Below are positions 62,317-64,000 of a DNA stretch of 64,000 bases, in pieces; positions within the stretch are counted from its first letter, which is position 1; each line of letters opens with the position of its first letter. Source of the stretch: Streptomyces termitum. GTDB taxonomy: Bacteria; Actinomycetota; Actinomycetes; Streptomycetales; Streptomycetaceae. Location of the stretch: contig NZ_BMUL01000007.1 of assembly GCF_014650175.1 (NCBI RefSeq), positions 124,001 through 188,000 on the forward strand, read 5' to 3'. The position numbers were made by a program, and so were the translations under genes. The notes beneath the pieces are model-generated. The model was given only the letters and a program-made list of their open reading frames with translations, was not told where the DNA came from and ran no database searches.

Positions 62317-62582
62317 AACGCGGAGGGGATGGAGATCGTTCCCAGCCCCGCGACCACCCGCTTCCGGGACGGTGATCGTCGCTCCTCGCCGCCCGCCGCC
62401 CGCCGCCCTCCCGGTCCGGTGGCCCTCGCGTTTCCCGGCCCGCCGCCCGCCGTCCGCCCGGTCCGGGGTGCCCCGCCGCTCCCGGCCCCGTGGCCACCGC
62501 CCCTCCCGGCCCGCCGGCCGCCGCCGCCCGCCGTCGCCTCCCGGTCCGGTGACCGCCGTCCGTCCGGCTCGTTGGCCCGGTC

Positions 62583-63080
62583 GTGAAGACACGTACCCTG
62601 ACCGCCCTGGCGGCCGCCCTCCTGCTCGCCGCCCCCGCGCTCCCGGCCGCCGCCGACGCCGGGGGCACCGACCTCCCGGACGTCATCGCCGCCGTCCTCC
62701 CGGCTCCCGCCGGACCCGTCCTCCCGGTCCCGGACGGCCCCGCCGCCACCCGGCTGACGCTCACGGTCGCCGCCCCCGGCCCCCGTACCACCGCCCTTCC
62801 GGCGGACGGCCTTGCCCCCGCCGCCCCGGCGGGCCGGACCGTCAGCCTCCGCTGCGACCCGCCCGCCGGAGACCACCCCCGCGCCGCGGACGCCTGCGCC
62901 GACCTGGACGCCTCCGGCGGCCGGGTCGACCGCGAGTCCACCGCCGCCTGCGTCCTCCTGTACGACCCCGTCGAGGTCCGCGCCGAGGGCGTCTGGCGCG
63001 GCCGGCCGGTCTCCTTCTCCCGTACGTACGGGAACGGCTGCGAGCTCGCCGCCCGCACCGGGGCCGTCTTCGCCTTCTGA
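62583..63080 (+). CDS. Subtilisin inhibitor, SSI family
   Basis: Secreted protease inhibitor of 165 residues. A signal peptide (LTALAAALLLAAPALPAAADA) is followed by an unusually long Pro/Ala-rich segment and the SSI fold. Four cysteines (91, 105, 123, 153) have SSI-like spacing; Cys123 to Cys153 is exactly 30 as in SSI. The reactive loop is CVLLYDPVEV, aligning Leu125 as P1 (Met73 in SSI) and Leu126 as P1', so a subtilisin- or chymotrypsin-like target fits better than trypsin. GVWRGRPVSFSRTYGNGCEL and VFAF complete the family. GTG 62583. Confidence 0.93.
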   Translation: MKTRTLTALAAALLLAAPALPAAADAGGTDLPDVIAAVLPAPAGPVLPVPDGPAATRLTLTVAAPGPRTTALPADGLAPAAPAGRTVSLRCDPPAGDHPRAADACADLDASGGRVDRESTAACVLLYDPVEVRAEGVWRGRPVSFSRTYGNGCELAARTGAVFAF

Positions 63081-63086
63081 TCCCGC

Positions 63087-63130
63087 CGCGGTGCGCCCGG
63101 CCGGCGGATCGGCCGATCGGACGCACCGCG
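63087..63130 (+). terminator. Hairpin after the SSI gene
   Basis: Outer 9-bp stem CGCGGTGCG / CGCACCGCG with an inner CGGCCG / CGGCCG pair in the loop, beginning shortly after the stop codon. Confidence 0.5.
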
Positions 63131-63211
63131 CAAGCCCCCCGACGGCTCCTCGGATAGGGTGATTCGGTAGGTAATGCCCCTTCCGGGGCCTGGCCGAGGC
63201 GTAGGTCATCC

Positions 63212-64000
63212 GTGGACGCACAGCAGTCGTCGCCGAGCAGGGTCCCGCAGCCGCCCCGCGCGGTCGTCGGGGACGCGAGCGTGCTCCGCGAACTCCTGCC
63301 CATCGCCCTCTGGCGCGAGGACGCCGAGGGGCGGATCGTCGAGTGGTCGCTCGCCGCCCAGGACCTCCTCGGCCACCGGCCCGAGCACGTCCTCGGCCTG
63401 CCCGCCACCCCGCTCCTGGCCCCCGAGGGGAACCGGGAGCTCGCCGACGGCCTCACCCGCCGCGTCCAGGCCGGCGAGACCATCGTCGGCACCCTCCCGG
63501 TCCGCCACCGCGACGGCCACACCGTCCCCATGGAGATGTGGATCGTGCCCGCCGCCGACCCCGCCGGCCGGCCCGGCGCCATGCTCATCGCCGTGGAGAC
63601 CTCCGAGGTCCTGCGGATGCGCGAGAACCTCGCCGCCATGGAGAGCCTCTTCACCCAGTCGCCCATAGGGCTCGCCCTGCTCGGCCCCGACCTGCGCTTC
63701 CTGCGGGTCAACGACGCCCTGGCCCGGATGAACGGCGTCTCCGCCGCCGCCCACGTCGGCCGCCGGCTCACCGAGGTCGTCCCCGACGTCAACGCCGTCG
63801 TCCTGGAGTCCCTGATGCGGCAGGTCCTCGACTCCGGCACGCCCGTCGTCGACGCCCGCCGGGTCGGCCGGACCTCCGCCGACCCCGGCCGCGACCACAT
63901 CTGGTCCTGCTCCTACGCCCCCCTGATCGACCGCGGCACCCGCCCCGGCGCCCCCGGTCCCGCCGACCGCCCCCTCGGCCTCATCGCCTCCCTCGTCGAC
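63212..64000 (+). CDS. PAS-domain signalling protein, cut by the window end
   Basis: An open frame of 263 codons without a stop, running off the window. The product begins VDAQQSSPSRVPQPPRAV and then shows two PAS-like modules: LLPIALWREDAEGRIVEWSLAAQDLLGH with HRDGHTVPMEMWIVPAAD, and LFTQSPIGLALLGPDLRFLRVNDALARMNG with HIWSCSYAPL. Such PAS tandems in Streptomyces usually precede GAF and SpoIIE-type PP2C phosphatase domains, but the C-terminus is not visible. GTG 63212 is the likely start; the ribosome site is weak. Confidence 0.8.
   Translation, partial: MDAQQSSPSRVPQPPRAVVGDASVLRELLPIALWREDAEGRIVEWSLAAQDLLGHRPEHVLGLPATPLLAPEGNRELADGLTRRVQAGETIVGTLPVRHRDGHTVPMEMWIVPAADPAGRPGAMLIAVETSEVLRMRENLAAMESLFTQSPIGLALLGPDLRFLRVNDALARMNGVSAAAHVGRRLTEVVPDVNAVVLESLMRQVLDSGTPVVDARRVGRTSADPGRDHIWSCSYAPLIDRGTRPGAPGPADRPLGLIASLVD

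Noticed and set aside
62329..62586. An 85-codon open frame between the AhpD-like and SSI genes
   Set aside because: The product is Pro/Arg low-complexity, has no ribosome site and runs into the SSI start; the DNA is a C/G-rich tract with loose direct repeats (CTCCCGGTCCGGTG occurs twice).

Overview
The window looks like a chromosomal segment of a Streptomyces (or very close high-GC actinomycete). The signs are very high GC with strongly G/C-biased third codon positions, many GTG and TTG starts, and lineage-typical genes: ureABCFGD without ureE, a Tap-type tripeptidyl aminopeptidase, a subtilisin inhibitor (SSI), ectABCD, MurT/GatD, a group III phosphofructokinase, a Rox-type rifamycin monooxygenase and PASTA-less Hanks kinases. 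No rRNA, tRNA, CRISPR array, transposase or prophage gene was seen. Nearly all of the window is coding, and the only gap over 300 bases is 46721-47062.

Layout. 110-4661: urease operon ureABCFGD. 4834-9817: secreted aminopeptidase, acyltransferase, DUF3048 lipoprotein, small membrane protein, CtaG. 9935-13832: pfkA, gatD-murT (peptidoglycan amidation), def. 13953-18479: TetR/acyl-CoA dehydrogenase pair, a 59-residue protein, a VOC protein, a cytochrome P450. 18491-18615: a striking 7-bp tandem repeat tract containing a 58-bp perfect palindrome. 18620-26563: PrmC-like methyltransferase, glutathione peroxidase, DUF6011 zinc finger with an Rnl5-type RNA ligase, TesB, a Ski2-like helicase, a membrane hydrolase, a secreted trypsin-like protease. 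26645-32130: D-lactate-dehydrogenase-like flavo-iron-sulfur protein with a MarR regulator, and a divergent multidrug-type ABC exporter. 32249-34039: a 19-residue microprotein, a hypothetical gene behind an 11-bp-arm palindrome, and an FAD monooxygenase. 34174-36135: a decayed sulfonate locus (cysteine-type leader peptide, broken SsuB-like ATPase, intact SsuD).

36227-40170 holds YjbQ, a hypothetical protein, a membrane phosphoesterase, a thioesterase and another hypothetical protein. 40175-46720 is one long leftward operon, ectABCD-ehuBCDA, joining synthesis of ectoine/5-hydroxyectoine to an ectoine-type uptake ABC transporter. 47063-52405: a methyltransferase, a PadR regulator with a perfect 24-bp operator, an acyl-CoA dehydrogenase homologue, and a Ser/Thr kinase. 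52458-58382: prolyl oligopeptidase, an HTH regulator, aminopeptidase P, glutaminase, and a cold-shock-like protein. 58424-59949: a rifamycin monooxygenase with a matching rifamycin-associated palindrome in its promoter. 60158-64000: STAS protein, isochorismatase-type hydrolase, GNAT, AhpD-like protein under a CsoR-type operator, SSI, and the start of a PAS-domain protein cut by the window edge.

The most notable items are the rox promoter palindrome, the leader peptide with its decaying ABC ATPase, the joined ectoine synthesis/uptake operon, the 7-bp repeat tract, the CsoR-like operator on an AhpD-like gene, and the 19-residue microprotein. All functions are read from sequence by eye and memory of the families; no database search was run.
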